64,000 nt of DNA from Notolepis coatsorum (Eukaryota; Chordata; Actinopteri; Aulopiformes; Paralepididae): the NCBI GenBank assembly GCA_963971535.1, contig OZ020591.1:16354823-16418822 (forward strand), given 5' to 3'. Within the stretch, counting starts at the first letter, position 1, and the number at the start of each line of letters is the position of its first letter. Under the pieces are notes generated by a model, which was not told the origin of the DNA, ran no database searches, and saw only the letters and a program-made list of their open reading frames with translations. The translations under genes were made by a program, and so were the position numbers. This document shows, piece after piece, positions 54,654 to 64,000 of the stretch.

Positions 54654-54892
54654 AAGATCATACAAAATATATACATCCGGAGGGGTAGAAACTGTACATT
54701 GGTGGTGGGGGGGGGGTTTGGACATTTACAGGGGCCAGTTTCTAATTGCAGCCACCCGTAGGTGCTCTTTGAGAGCGGTTTTAAAGGAGGGTAGGGATTC
54801 ACAGTCCTTCACGGTTGTGGGTAGGGCGTTCCACATTATTGTACACAGGTATCCTTCTGTTGTTTGCTAGCTGACAAATGACAAGGAACCAT
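54654..54892 (-). pseudogene. LINE ORF2 C-terminus and 3' part (copy split by the BEL element)
   Basis: On the minus strand about 54850-54722 encodes MWNALPTTVKDCESLPSF, then KTALKEHLRVAAIRNWPL and a stop. This is the conserved tail motif of CR1/L2-like LINE reverse transcriptases. The rest of its 3' region is at 44110-44279, on the far side of the BEL insertion. Confidence 0.8.
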
Positions 54893-55098
54893 TGATTGAT
54901 TGATTGATTGAAAAGTTTATTAACAGATTGCAGAATGGGTACAGTACAGTACAGCTCAATACATACAATTGTTAAGGGGATGCAGACCAGAGAAAGACTT
55001 TCGTCTTGTTTACATCAGGGTCCCCCATTTTCAATTCATCATAACATATATGACATACATGACATACAGATAGACAGTACTGCTACATCTATACATTT
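54893..55098 (-). mobile_element. LINE 3' end (second copy, left part)
   Basis: The 3' terminus is a TTGATTGATTGATTG tail at 54893, followed by the shared 3' block (TTATTAACAGATTGCAGAAT, AATTGTTAAGGGGATGCAGA). It is interrupted after CATTT at 55098 by a CAGGG-ended element. It continues at 56781 and reaches the degenerate coding tail near 57160. Confidence 0.83.
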
Positions 55099-56780
55099 CA
55101 GGGCTGTACGCTGCGATGATCTCATCGCAAATTGCCCCTTTAATTGGCCGTTGCGATTGGTAAATAATATTTGGGGGCGGGCTTGCGAGTAGGGATTTCA
55201 AGCCTTGCATTCGCATTTCACTCCTAAATGATCCAAGGCGTGTGATGACGCTGAGCACTCAGGTATGATCAGCGGGGAAAATCAACTGAGCACTCACTCT
55301 GATAGACTGGCTGACTGTCTGATTTATCTATGAAGAAAAGTAAAGTTAGTAGTAGGGATGGGAATCGATGGTTCCTAACTGGGTTTTGGCCATATGCTCC
55401 CGAAATTCTCCCGCTGTTTGGCTGCTTCTATGTGCAGTGAAAACTACTCGAAATGATGTCATTGATTTAGTTCAGGGTTAGCCGTGGAGCTAACGCTAGC
55501 TAACGTGAGCTAATCAAGCTCACAGAGAGAGATAAACAGCTGACAGCAGGTAGTACAGGTACAAATACAATAAAACAAGGGGTGGGGGCTGTTGTGTAAA
55601 CCTTGTGTCGCGTCAATCTGGTCCACACGTTACTCGTTCATATCTCAGCCTGTGCTGAGATATGCCCATTCCGCGGTCTGTTAATAAAGTTTTCAATCAG
55701 ACAGATGTATGGAAAGGCTTTTATTATAACATTCGTTGAGGTAAAATCATTATGCCTCATTTAGTCATCCTGCAGAGCACTGGTCTCCTACTCGTGGGCC
55801 GCGGGGAGCTAATGTAAGTAGCTTTGTTGATGTCAGCACACGGGGCATTCAGGAAGTCAAAAACTAATGCGCTTGCCGATTGGTGCTAAGAACAGCAGGG
55901 CGGGTGCAAGCGTTGTGACGTAATTGGCAGACTCTACTGTCAATCAAAATTATTCTGTTTCCGTCAGAATGAATGAATGAGAACTTTATTAACAGATTGC
56001 ATAATGGGTACAATACAGTACAGGAGGATGAAGACCAGAGAAAGACTTTCGGCTTTTTTACATAAGGGTCCTCTATTTTCAATTCATCAAAACATTTAGA
56101 GACATACAAATATACAGTAGTTTCATAAAAATGCTAAAATGCTATTTATTGATTGATTGGTTTAAAACTTTATTAACATATTGCAGAATGGGTACAGTAC
56201 AGCTCAATACATACAATTGTTAAGGGGATGCAGACCAGAGAAAGACTTTTGTCTTGTTTACATCAGGGTCCCACATTTTCAATTCATCATATTTCATATC
56301 TAAATCATATAATATCTCATTGCTAAATATATGCAATATATAATCTAATAATCCAATAATCTAAATCTAATATATAATATAAAAATGCTAAATGCATGGG
56401 TATTTTATTTTGTCTTTAATGTTGGCTTGCAAACTCATACTGTCTTGGTAAGCCTCATAATGAATTGTTTGGGGTAAAAAAGAAAAACATTGTGATGTGT
56501 ATCGTGTATCGCCGAAAGGTCAGAAAATATCGTGATATCATATTTAGGCCATATCGCCCAGCCCTAGTTGGTTCATTATAAAAGATACAAACCTGACAAC
56601 AAAAGCACTTAAATGTTAAATAAAAGGACCACAGTAATGAGGCAGGAGGAACATATTTTTTTGCACTATAATGGTAAAATTGTTATTTAAAAATTTGCCC
56701 CTAAAACATATTTTTTGCCCCTAAATTTCTAATTTAGGGGCAAGTGTGCCCCTAGTGAAAAAGCTTAGCGTACAGCCCTG
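55099..56780. mobile_element. 1.68-kb CAGGG-ended DNA transposon with 5-bp TSD (second copy)
   Basis: The ends are CAGGGCTGTACGCTGCGATG on the left and, as reverse complement, CAGGGCTGTACGCTAAGC on the right. The pentamer CATTT flanks it at 55094-55098 and 56781-56785. It is the same family as 26266-27837 in the opposite orientation. Nested in it are a TAGGGATGGGAATCGATGG hAT end near 55353, two minus-strand LINE 3' blocks (about 55975-56125 and 56150-56300) and a CGATATGGCC hAT end near 56545-56570. No transposase is present. Confidence 0.88.
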
Positions 56781-57165
56781 CATTTATGACATATCAGATT
56801 TGCAAATACAGTACTGTTTGTGATACAAAAGTGTCCAGCAAAGGAGTGTATATACATTTGGCATAGAAACTGTACATTGGAGGAGGTTGGTTGGGTGGGG
56901 TTGGGTGGGTTGGGTGAGGGCTGTACATTGGAGGTGGGGGGGGGGGGGGGGGTTGGGAAGGGGACAGACACACATTTTACACTGTACATTGGAATATTGA
57001 CAAAGCCTTACTTGGTCATTTACTGTACAACTAGGTTAGGACATTTGTAGGGGCCAGTTTCGAATTGCAGTCTCACGTAGGTGTTTTTTGAGAGTGTTTT
57101 TGAAGGTGGATAGTGATTCACATTCCTTTACAGCTTTAGGCAGGGCGTTCCACATTGATCACACA
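56781..57165 (-). pseudogene. LINE 3' region and degenerate ORF2 tail (second copy, right part)
   Basis: After the CATTT duplication the text continues ATGACATATC, then ACTGTACATTGGAGG with a long G run, then a reverse-strand coding tail near 57160-57050 resembling the WNALP...LKTHLRE motif at 54722-54850. The parallel with the 54654 copy shows both belong to one family. Confidence 0.75.
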
Positions 57166-57185
57166 ATAAAATGAAGAGCGATGGA

Positions 57186-57440
57186 ATGTTTCCCCCCTAT
57201 TTGCGCTCAGTCTCTGGCCTTTCATCCCCCCCCCCCCCCCCATGCTCTCACCCCCTAGAGCTGCTTGGCTTATCATTGTAAACACCTCAGTCACCATGCA
57301 GACCATAAACCATCCCCCTCACCATCCTCTCACCAACCATCCCCCTGTAATCAGCACAAGCTGCACACAGAAGCTGCTGGCTGTGATTCAGGCTGGTCGG
57401 GATGAGATGAGCATTTCACCATCATGAACTATTCAGCTGT
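57186..57440. repeat. Dispersed repeat, second copy of 42242-42420
   Basis: It begins GCGCTCAGTCTCTGGCC, includes a longer C run (about 57226-57240), and follows the 42242 copy through CACCATGCA and ACCATAAACCATCCCCC. It extends further here through GCACACAGAAGCTGCTGGC. Confidence 0.75.
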
Positions 57441-58176
57441 TCAGGATCAACGTTGTTCAATGATGCACCTCTATGGTTTTCATATCACATCATGAAGCGT
57501 TGGGTACCTAGGTCTAGTTCATAGACTTGGCCAGGATCGTTAAGATATGAATGTTGTGTCTCAAAGAGGTCAAGTAGCACTTTTATTTGTATACAACCAG
57601 TCAGCTTGTGACTAACTTACACATCTACTAGCTAGCTAACGTTGGTAACTTCCAGTGAAACGTGATCACACTCTTCAACGAGTGGCAGATGAAACATAAC
57701 TAATAACTAGCTGCTCCTCGCGTCTTTGTTCCAAACCTCAGGACAAGAAGCTAGCAGCCGTTAGCCGCAGAGCGTTAGCTCGTTAGCTAAGAGAACGTTA
57801 TCTAGAAGGAATATTGCTACAGTCTCACCTTGAATGCCTTGGTTGAATCCGCAAACAACGTCTAATAATCCCCACAGAAATGTCCAACAGAACACACTTG
57901 TTTACTTCTTGTATTTCGCAGCTCGTCTTCAACTGGACTAACGTCACTGATGGCTGCGAACATAGATATCTGTTCTATATATATCTATGGCTGCGAAGGG
58001 GAACTCTGGCGGAGTGAAGCTGCTTCCTGCTCGAGACATCCAGCCTGTCAATCAACATGACGTAACAAGCCAAGCTCCTCCCACAATAACTCCCCCCAGT
58101 CAGTGATCACGTGATGCACATTGCTCATGTTGAGAGTAGGGTCCAGCTGCAGACCCAGAGAAGCCTCTTACTATGG
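57441..58176. other. Unassigned DNA with GTTAGC-rich words
   Basis: I see no coding region. GCTAGC/GTTAGC words and GATCACGTGATGC near 58106 are present. The pattern resembles 5' regulatory DNA of a host gene or an old repeat, but neither can be shown. Confidence 0.3.
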
Positions 58177-58750
58177 GGGTAGATTTCTATCAAAAATAAA
58201 CAAACGCAAAAGTAGAATCCACAATCGTAAAGTAGAATCCACAATCGTAAAAACTTTCCACACACACACACCTCAGAATCCACAATCATAAAAACGATCC
58301 ACACAAACAAAACACGCTTGATTTGTTTATATTTACGTACGGAATTCTAAAAACAGCTTGATCTGCTTAGATTTACGTACGGAATTATAAGGACACACTT
58401 GATCAACTTGGAGTTACGTACGGAATTTTGAGACAAATATTTCGCTGTTTTCCCTGTGGGGATTCGTGTGTGACGCTTCTTCTTCTTAGAGGTCCATCAA
58501 AAATAAACAAACGCAGAAGTAGAATCCACAATCGTAAAAACTATCCACACAATCATAAAAACGATCCACACAAACACACCTCTCAATTTGTGTTTCATAA
58601 ATCATAAAAACACGCCTGATTTGTTTATATTTATGTACGGAATTCTAAAAGTTACGGACAGAATTTTAAGTTACGGACAGAATTTTGAGACAAATATTCC
58701 ACTGTTTCCCCCGGCGGGGATTCGTGTGTGAAGCTTCTTCTTCTTCGGCG
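58177..58750. repeat. Tandem duplication of ~320 bp
   Basis: The block ATCAAAAATAAACAAACGCA, GTAGAATCCACAATCGTAAA, TGATTTGTTTATATTTACGT, GACAAATATT and GGGGATTCGTGTGTGACGCT followed by TCTTCTTCTT starts near 58177. It recurs from about 58497. The first copy has extra internal repeats of GTACGGAATT, at about 58335-58425. Confidence 0.88.
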
Positions 58751-59348
58751 CTACCGAACACGGCCTGAGGTGTCTCTGGCTCATGAGCGCTACCAGTGGC
58801 CAAAATCGCACATTATCTTTAGCCATCATTAGGCATCAACATTTCATTATGAAAATGAATGCTCAAAGCAGTAGCGGCCGCTGGGTACTTCGCCACTAGG
58901 GGCGCTATACCAAATATTTTGTACAGTACAGTACAGTACCACGCAACACTCATGGCAAGACGTGAGCGATTCGACACGCTCACTGCAATGAATCGGCTCT
59001 TATGAACGAGTCGCTCAGCTGTTACTACAACAACACACAACCAGTCAAATAAAGTATAGTCTAGACTCTAATTCACAACTTGAAACACAATATATAAATA
59101 GAAAAGTTAGAAACAAAACTCGCCCGTCTACAAACACAGGCAGATCTCTCCCTCTCTCCTTCTCTCTCTCACACACAGCGCGACGTGGAATCGATTCGTT
59201 ACACAATCAGACCTATTATATACCAAGAATAACTTCAGTATGAGTACAGGGCTGTACACATATTTTGCATATTGTTAAACGAGCCAAGGCTAGCTATTAA
59301 ACTATCGATATGAATCGAAAATCTGGGACCCTGATGTAAACAAGACAA

Positions 59349-59562
59349 ACGTTAGCTCCCAGAACGATAGCCAGTTAGCCCGCACCAGCCTAGTACTAAC
59401 GTTAGCTGCCAGAACGATAGCCAGTTAGCCCGCACCAGCCTATACTAACGTTAGCTGCCAGAACGATAGCCAGTTAGCCCGCACCAGAGTAGTACTAGTA
59501 CTAACGTTAGCTCCCAGAACGATAGCCAGTTAGCCCGCACCAGCCTAGTACTAGTACTAACG
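59349..59562. repeat. ~51-bp tandem repeat, four copies
   Basis: Units read AACGTTAGCTCCCAGAACGA, TAGCCAGTTAGCCCGCACCA and GCCTAGTACT, with GCTGCC/GCTCCC variants and a short ACTAGTACT expansion. A (GA)n run follows at 59564-59580. Confidence 0.92.
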
Positions 59563-59580
59563 TTAGAGAGAGAGAGAGAG

Positions 59581-61239
59581 ACTCACTGTTTAGTTGAAAC
59601 GTCCAGGTCCAGGGCAGGAGAGCTTGATATCCGCCATATAGCTTGTTAGCCAAGTGTTAGCTCAGCTGAGCTCGTCGACGTTAGCACAACACTCAACAAG
59701 TACATTCCTTTGTCCATTTCCGCTCGAACAGACTGCAAACTACCTGGCGTTCTATCGCCATGCTCTAAGACAAACTCTAACCTTAACCAACTTTGAAAGA
59801 GTGCCTAAGCTTAACAGTCTAAAGAAAGAACTTGCAGTCACGGCACGGCACGCTCTAAGACAAACAACAGTCCTAGTACCAGGAACCAAGCGAGAAGCTA
59901 GAATTGGAACATTAGAAATTAGATTCGGCCAATCAGAGATCGTCTCTGTGAAATTCTGCCATGGAAAAAAATACTGGCGTCGGCCAATCAGAGAGCGTCT
60001 CCGCGAAATGCGGCTATGGAAATTCTCACGGAAGTTCACGCTGCTTTCTAGACCGCTTCAAATCGCGCTCGGATTCCAACATAATAGTCATATTTCAACG
60101 CACAACGCCGTATGCACTGATTGGCTGTGACGGAGACAGCGATCAAACTGTGACGCGCACTCAGAGCGCTATCGCGTATAGCCCGGGCCAAGAAATACAA
60201 AAAAAAAAAAAAAAAAAAAACGTGATGTCACTTCCTGCTCTGGAAAACGATGTTTTTTTAATTTAGATAATAACGTTATATTGTGCATTGGAAATACAAA
60301 CATACTTAAAATGAGTAAATATTATTAATTTTAAACATGTTTATATTATTTATAGGGCTATAAAACACAAAAACGAAAAAGTTTTATTGTCTTCTTCTCT
60401 GATTTAACAGCAGCTGGCCAGCAGGTGGGTCGGCGCCCTAGCGCCCCTAGTGGTAGAGCCGCCACTGGCTCAAAGTATATATAGTACCATTTTGAAGATA
60501 ACAAATAGGGCTTTCAAATGATATAAAATATCTGTATGATTATCATGATTATTATTATTATTAATATCTTTCATATTTGATACAGAAATTATTACAAAAA
60601 TCTTGTCCGGGGCCACCACATTTCAACAAACTGCATTTTCAACCACTTTACTGACAAGCTAGCAGGAAACTTAGATGGTAAGGGATATAGACAATTATGT
60701 GGGCAATATAGAACAGCTGATATAATTTATTGTTCAAAAGTTATGATAATTATAGTGATAGTAATAAAACAATTCCGTCTGAAAATTAACTTGAATGGGT
60801 TTATGATGAATATCTGTTTGTGGGTATGCTCAAAGTAATATATTATTCATATCTTTCATATTTGATACAGAAATTATTACAAAAATCTTGTCCGGCCACC
60901 ACATTTCAACAAACAACTGCATTCTGAATTAATTTAGCCTTGTAGTTTCTAATCCCATCGTTTATTAGTTATATTTGTATTGATTAAACATAAGTCAGTT
61001 ACTGTACATGTCAAATATGCTAAGGTAATTAGCTTTAACTTATTGCTTATGGAGTAGTGTCCCCATTTATCCCAGATGAGTTGATGAACACTCACTGCAG
61101 CTTTATTATCTAAGAAATACATACAGTATATAATAATTGTAAAGTGTTTTTTGATGTTTGTGTAAATCTAATATAATATATAATCTATAAATGCTAAATG
61201 ATCTGATAAAGTATACAGTATTCACATGAGGTGCTATAG
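59581..61239. other. Non-coding DNA with local duplications
   Basis: A 158-codon plus ORF at 59654-60130 shows no family and overlaps near-duplicate phrases (CACGCTCTAAGACAAAC, GGCCAATCAGAGA). A 20-base A run lies at about 60200. A ~75-bp segment (TCTTTCATATTTGATACAGA, AAATTATTACAAAAATCTTG, CCACCACATTTCAACAAAC) occurs at about 60568-60640 and again at 60849-60920. Confidence 0.4.
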
Positions 61240-61439
61240 GTTCCTAGTTGGAGGTCTGGTTTATTGATCCCCTTGGGGAAATTCAGGCATCATAGCAGCA
61301 TGGGGGAGGGGGAGGGGAGGTACAGGTAGTAAAAACAAGCAGTGTAAACAATATAACAAGTCAATATAATTAACTAACTAACTAACTGAGATATACAGTA
61401 TTCACATAAGGTGCAGTATGCATAAGGTAGTGTTATTGT

Positions 61440-61690
61440 CCTTTTTAGGTTCCTAGTAGTTCTAGTTGGATGTCTGGCAGCAGTCCCTGCCCACTGTTGT
61501 GGAGTCTGATGGCCGCTGGTATGAAGGACTGGCCGAGGTGGTGAGTGTGGGGGGGGGGGGGGGCTTCTCATCTTGACTAGCTCGTCATAGAGGGGGTGGG
61601 AGGGATTCTCCAGGATAGCAGCCAGCTTCCTTCTCATTCTCCTCTCTGCCTTTAGATTGGCAAGAGTATAGGGTTTTAGGATGAGGTGGT
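61440..61690 (-). pseudogene. L2-like LINE ORF2 C-terminus with homopolymer frameshift
   Basis: On the minus strand TLANLKAERRMRRKLAAILE, then PSHPLYDELVKMR, is followed by a C run (61546-61562 on the plus strand as G's). After it the frame changes to RSFIPAAIRLHNSGQGLLPD and a stop near 61450. SFxPAAIRLxN is the usual end of fish L2/RTE-like LINE ORF2. The C-run length causes the break. Confidence 0.78.
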
Positions 61691-61900
61691 CATATAAGTT
61701 CCTTGGGGTACACCTGAACAATAAACTGGACTGGTCGGACAACACAGAGGCCCTCTACAGGAAGGGACAGAGCAGACTGTTCTTCCTGAGGAGACTCCGG
61801 TCCTTCAATGTTTGCAATAGACTGCTGCAGTCATTCTACCAGTCTGTAGTGGCCAGCGTCCTCTTCTATGCTGTGGGGGCTACATCAAATCGAGGGAATT
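61690..61900 (+). pseudogene. L2-like LINE RT fragment
   Basis: The plus frame encodes YKFLGVHLNNKLDWSDNT, YRKGQSRLFFLRRLRSFNVC and LLQSFYQSVVASVLFYAV, the FLG(V/I)...L.W..N segment after the RT catalytic box in L2-like LINEs. It is cut short near 61890. It abuts the minus-strand LINE fragment in a head-to-tail inverted arrangement. Confidence 0.8.
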
Positions 61901-62336
61901 TGAATTTGAATATGATTACAGAAAATTATCACTAAAGTGCTAGTGAGCTGCAGTTTTCCCTAAAAATACCATATTTGGATAAGTTGGACAATTTCTCAAA
62001 ACTGAAAATCAATCTTTTTAAAATAGTCTTTAGTAGCTTTTTCATTTGTTTATTGGACAAGTCCGGCAGAGAGGAAGGATGGGAGAGAGATATGGGGGAA
62101 GAAATTCAGCAAAGGCCTAGTTAACGTTAAGTCTAGAGTGCTAATGTTATGTGTGCTAGTGACATTATGCGACTTTCCATGTTGACTGCCAGAACGTTAA
62201 GCCTTAATACTAGTCTTTAAAACAATAACGTTAGACTAAAGTTACCACACAAGTTCAAATATTATATCGTTATTTTATTTGAACAATTTTGTTAACAGTT
62301 GCAGTTTAGGTGAATTGAATGATGAGGTGAAATGAT

Positions 62337-62470
62337 GAATTGAAAATGGGGGACCCTGATGTAAACAAGACGAAAATGTTTCTCTGGTCTGCATCCCCTT
62401 AACAATTGTATGTATTGAGCTGTACTGTACCCATTCTGCAATCTGTTAATAAACTTATCAATCAATTAGG
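62337..62470 (+). mobile_element. LINE 3' end (same family as 42045)
   Basis: TGAATTGAAAATGGGGGACC through GGTCTGCATCCCCTTAACAA and CATTCTGCAATCTGTTAATA ends in ATCAATCAAT. It is the sense orientation of the block seen several times elsewhere in the window. Confidence 0.8.
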
Positions 62471-62523
62471 CAGTTTAATATTTTATTCTGTATTCTGTTT
62501 TCTAATAATACAAAGTTCTCTAG

Positions 62524-62833
62524 TGTAGTGCCGAGAGATGGGAGTCGGGGACAGTGGCTCAAGGCAGAGTGAATAGCCTTTATTAAGCACAGAAATACAA
62601 CATGCTACTGCTACGTTGCTTGCAGTCGACTGACTGACTGAGAGAATTGCCGAATACATATATACATACACAAATGTTCTAGAACATTGGCCATGACATC
62701 ATACGGTGACATCAGCCATGTTCTAGAACGTTTGGCTATGACATGACCACAAATGTTCCAGAATGTTTGGGCGGAACTAATGTTCCTAACCCTAGTTCCG
62801 TGGGTGAATTATGTACAATTAACAATCACTACA
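62524..62833 (-). repeat. LTR-like segment with heat-shock-element-like repeats
   Basis: It is bounded by TGTAGTG and CACTACA. On the minus strand an AATAAA lies near 62580, followed by the end of the segment, as expected for an LTR. Three TTCTAGAAC-type palindromes lie at 62677-62685, 62721-62729 and 62756-62764, with CATGACATCA/GTGACATCAG words between. No TSD is visible (CTAG left, CTGT right), so it may be a decayed solo LTR or another repeat. Confidence 0.45.
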
Positions 62834-62980
62834 CTGTTTTACTGACAGGTCTAATAAATAAATAAATTTCACCACAGGCAGGTGTTCTCAGGTTAGAACC
62901 TCACTGTTTTGTTTAGGTCCTAGTCTGGAGTTGTTCTCAAATGTTCAAAATAACATGGCTCACTTTTGCATTATCTTCAT

Positions 62981-63194
62981 CAGATGGGGTCTAGAAAACG
63001 AGCACACTGCCAGAGAGTCGTACCTGATGACGATGCAAGATCGCCATGCAGACCTCACCGTTGCAGCATCTGGGCTTATCATCAATCCAGAGCTGCCATG
63101 GATAGGTGCATCACCAGATGGCGTGGTGACCTGTGCTTGCCATGAGCCTAGCATGTTAGAGATTAAGTGTCCTTTCAGTGCAAACAAGAAATAA
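62981..63194 (+). CDS. YqaJ-type exonuclease domain exon (transposon-encoded), partial
   Basis: After an acceptor-like CTTCATCAG (to 62980) the frame reads RWGLENEHTARESYL, then LTVAASGLIINPELPWIGAS and PDGVV, then MLEIKCPFS and a stop at 63192-63194. The pattern G.ENE..A, then SPDG, then (L/I)EIKCP is the core of YqaJ/lambda-exonuclease-like nucleases. The Glu, Asp and Glu-x-Lys residues bind metal and cut DNA in that family. The N-terminal and C-terminal parts are missing or in other exons. A LINE fragment follows at 63365. I infer that it belongs to the same DNA transposon as the DDE transposase at 63800. Confidence 0.72.
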
Positions 63195-63361
63195 GCTCCA
63201 CAGATAATAACATAGGCCCTTCGGGTATCTGCAGGTTTCAACAAGTTAATTGAGCCGATACCACAGAGTCGGGTTCACCCTAGAATGGCTGATATTCCAT
63301 ACATTATTCCATATACAGCCATAGAAAAATCGATGTAATGTGCTATTTAATTCTAATTCAT

Positions 63362-63560
63362 CTAGTTTATTGATTGATTGATTGATTGAACATGTACCTT
63401 GGTCGTGTAGTGTATCTTGTAGACCAGGCCCATTGCAAGTTGCTGTACTTTGTCGTCTACTCTAAGCCAGCCTAGGTTGTCAAAATGGGCAGGGGTGAGG
63501 TGGGTTCTAGGAGTAAGGTCAAATAAATTCTGAAAGAAACTATTCTGTCTTTTGGTCATG
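63362..63560 (-). pseudogene. LINE ORF2 C-terminal fragment with (TTGA)n tail
   Basis: The minus strand encodes FFQNLFDLTPRTHLTPAHFD, NLGWLRVDDKVQQLAMGLVY and KIHYTT, then runs into a TTGATTGATTGATTGA tail at 63369-63388. It matches 41291-41474. It lies between the YqaJ exon and the DDE transposase and probably inserted into that transposon. Confidence 0.78.
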
Positions 63561-63799
63561 TATTTGTGTTATGTGTACACATTCATCTGACATCACTGAA
63601 TCATATATATTCAAATACCGTAGATTGTGCAGATATGGTTTATTTAAAGCCAGATTTACAGTAAAGGGCACGTTTATTACCTTAAGAGGGAAACTTGTAA
63701 TAGATCCATTTCACATGGTAAGCAACTACTGCCTGCCTATTCTGTGGGCACCACAGATGGGCAAATATTACAAAGAGCACAGCAAACTGTTACCATCTT

Positions 63800-64000
63800 G
63801 TCAACGGAGGTAGGTTGTCCTTGAGCGACAGCGGGATGGTGGTCTGAATGATGGTGTATTTGTTCCTGACCAGGCCAATGACTCTTTCCACATGGATCCT
63901 AACGGCAGCAAGTCCCCTTGTTGCTTCTAGTTCCAGGGGATGCAGTTGCTGCTTGTCTCTGGTGAATGCTGGGATTTTCAACTGTGCACAATACAGGCCT
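63800..64000 (-). CDS. DDE_Tnp_4-type transposase C-terminus (partial at the window edge)
   Basis: Read on the minus strand from the right edge: [20 protein letters not shown], then [20 protein letters not shown] and [15 protein letters not shown]. The IPAFTR.K.QL and RIHVER.IG..R.KY motifs are the hallmark of the C-terminal part of DDE_Tnp_4 (IS4-like) transposases. The rest, including the first two catalytic Asp residues, lies beyond base 64000. The frame appears open. The gene converges on the plus-strand YqaJ exon. Confidence 0.82.

Noticed and set aside
57441-58176. Promoter or first exon of a host gene
   Set aside because: No exon, splice site pair or CpG-rich core can be shown from this sequence.
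59654-60130. 158-codon plus-strand ORF
   Set aside because: It has no family motifs, it overlaps repeated phrases, and the opposite strand has an equally long ORF. Coding is not supported.

Overview
The window looks like a vertebrate, most likely teleost fish, chromosome segment made almost entirely of transposable elements (TEs). The evidence is intron-containing hAT transposases with BED zinc fingers, several non-LTR retrotransposon families, a BEL/Pao element whose primer site matches tRNA-Tyr, an endogenous retrovirus (ERV), and abundant (GT)n, (TTGA)n and minisatellite DNA. I recognise no host protein-coding gene, tRNA, rRNA or CRISPR array. All assignments rest on motifs, reading frames, terminal repeats and target-site duplications (TSDs) read by eye.

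Layout. 1-11.5 kb: a minus-strand LINE endonuclease, a 34-bp minisatellite block, a 366-bp hAT MITE with an 8-bp TSD, a 1.7-kb element with ~300-bp inverted repeats, and hAT fragments. 11.56-25.58 kb: a multi-exon hAT (hAT-A) holding a 3.4-kb hAT with an apparently intact two-exon transposase (hAT-B), a 5.2-kb hAT on the opposite strand (hAT-C, itself holding a BEL solo LTR), and a 794-bp hAT. All three nested hATs have perfect 8-bp TSDs. 25.6-29.1 kb: an L1/Tx1-like LINE split by an element with a 5-bp TSD, then an L2-like LINE 3' end. 29.1-41.25 kb: a hAT-family element (hAT-D) with an 11.3-kb ERV inside it. The ERV has apparently identical LTRs, a 4-bp TSD, open gag, pol and env, and an in-frame UGA-CUAG junction between gag and pol. 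41.3-44.3 kb: LINE and hAT fragments. 44.28-54.65 kb: a BEL/Pao element on the minus strand, split by a second hAT-D-family insertion. 54.65-62.8 kb: LINE 3' ends, a second 5-bp-TSD element, tandem repeats and an LTR-like segment. 62.9-64 kb: a YqaJ-type nuclease exon on the plus strand facing the C-terminus of a DDE_Tnp_4 transposase on the minus strand.

The TSDs give a relative insertion order. For example: L2-like LINE, then hAT-D, then ERV; LINE 3' half, then BEL, then a hAT; hAT-A, then hAT-C, then the BEL solo LTR. The youngest-looking pieces are the ERV, the BEL element and hAT-B. The most unusual items are the structurally complete provirus with its UGA-CUAG junction, the 5-bp-TSD CAGGG family seen twice, and the YqaJ/DDE pair at the right edge.
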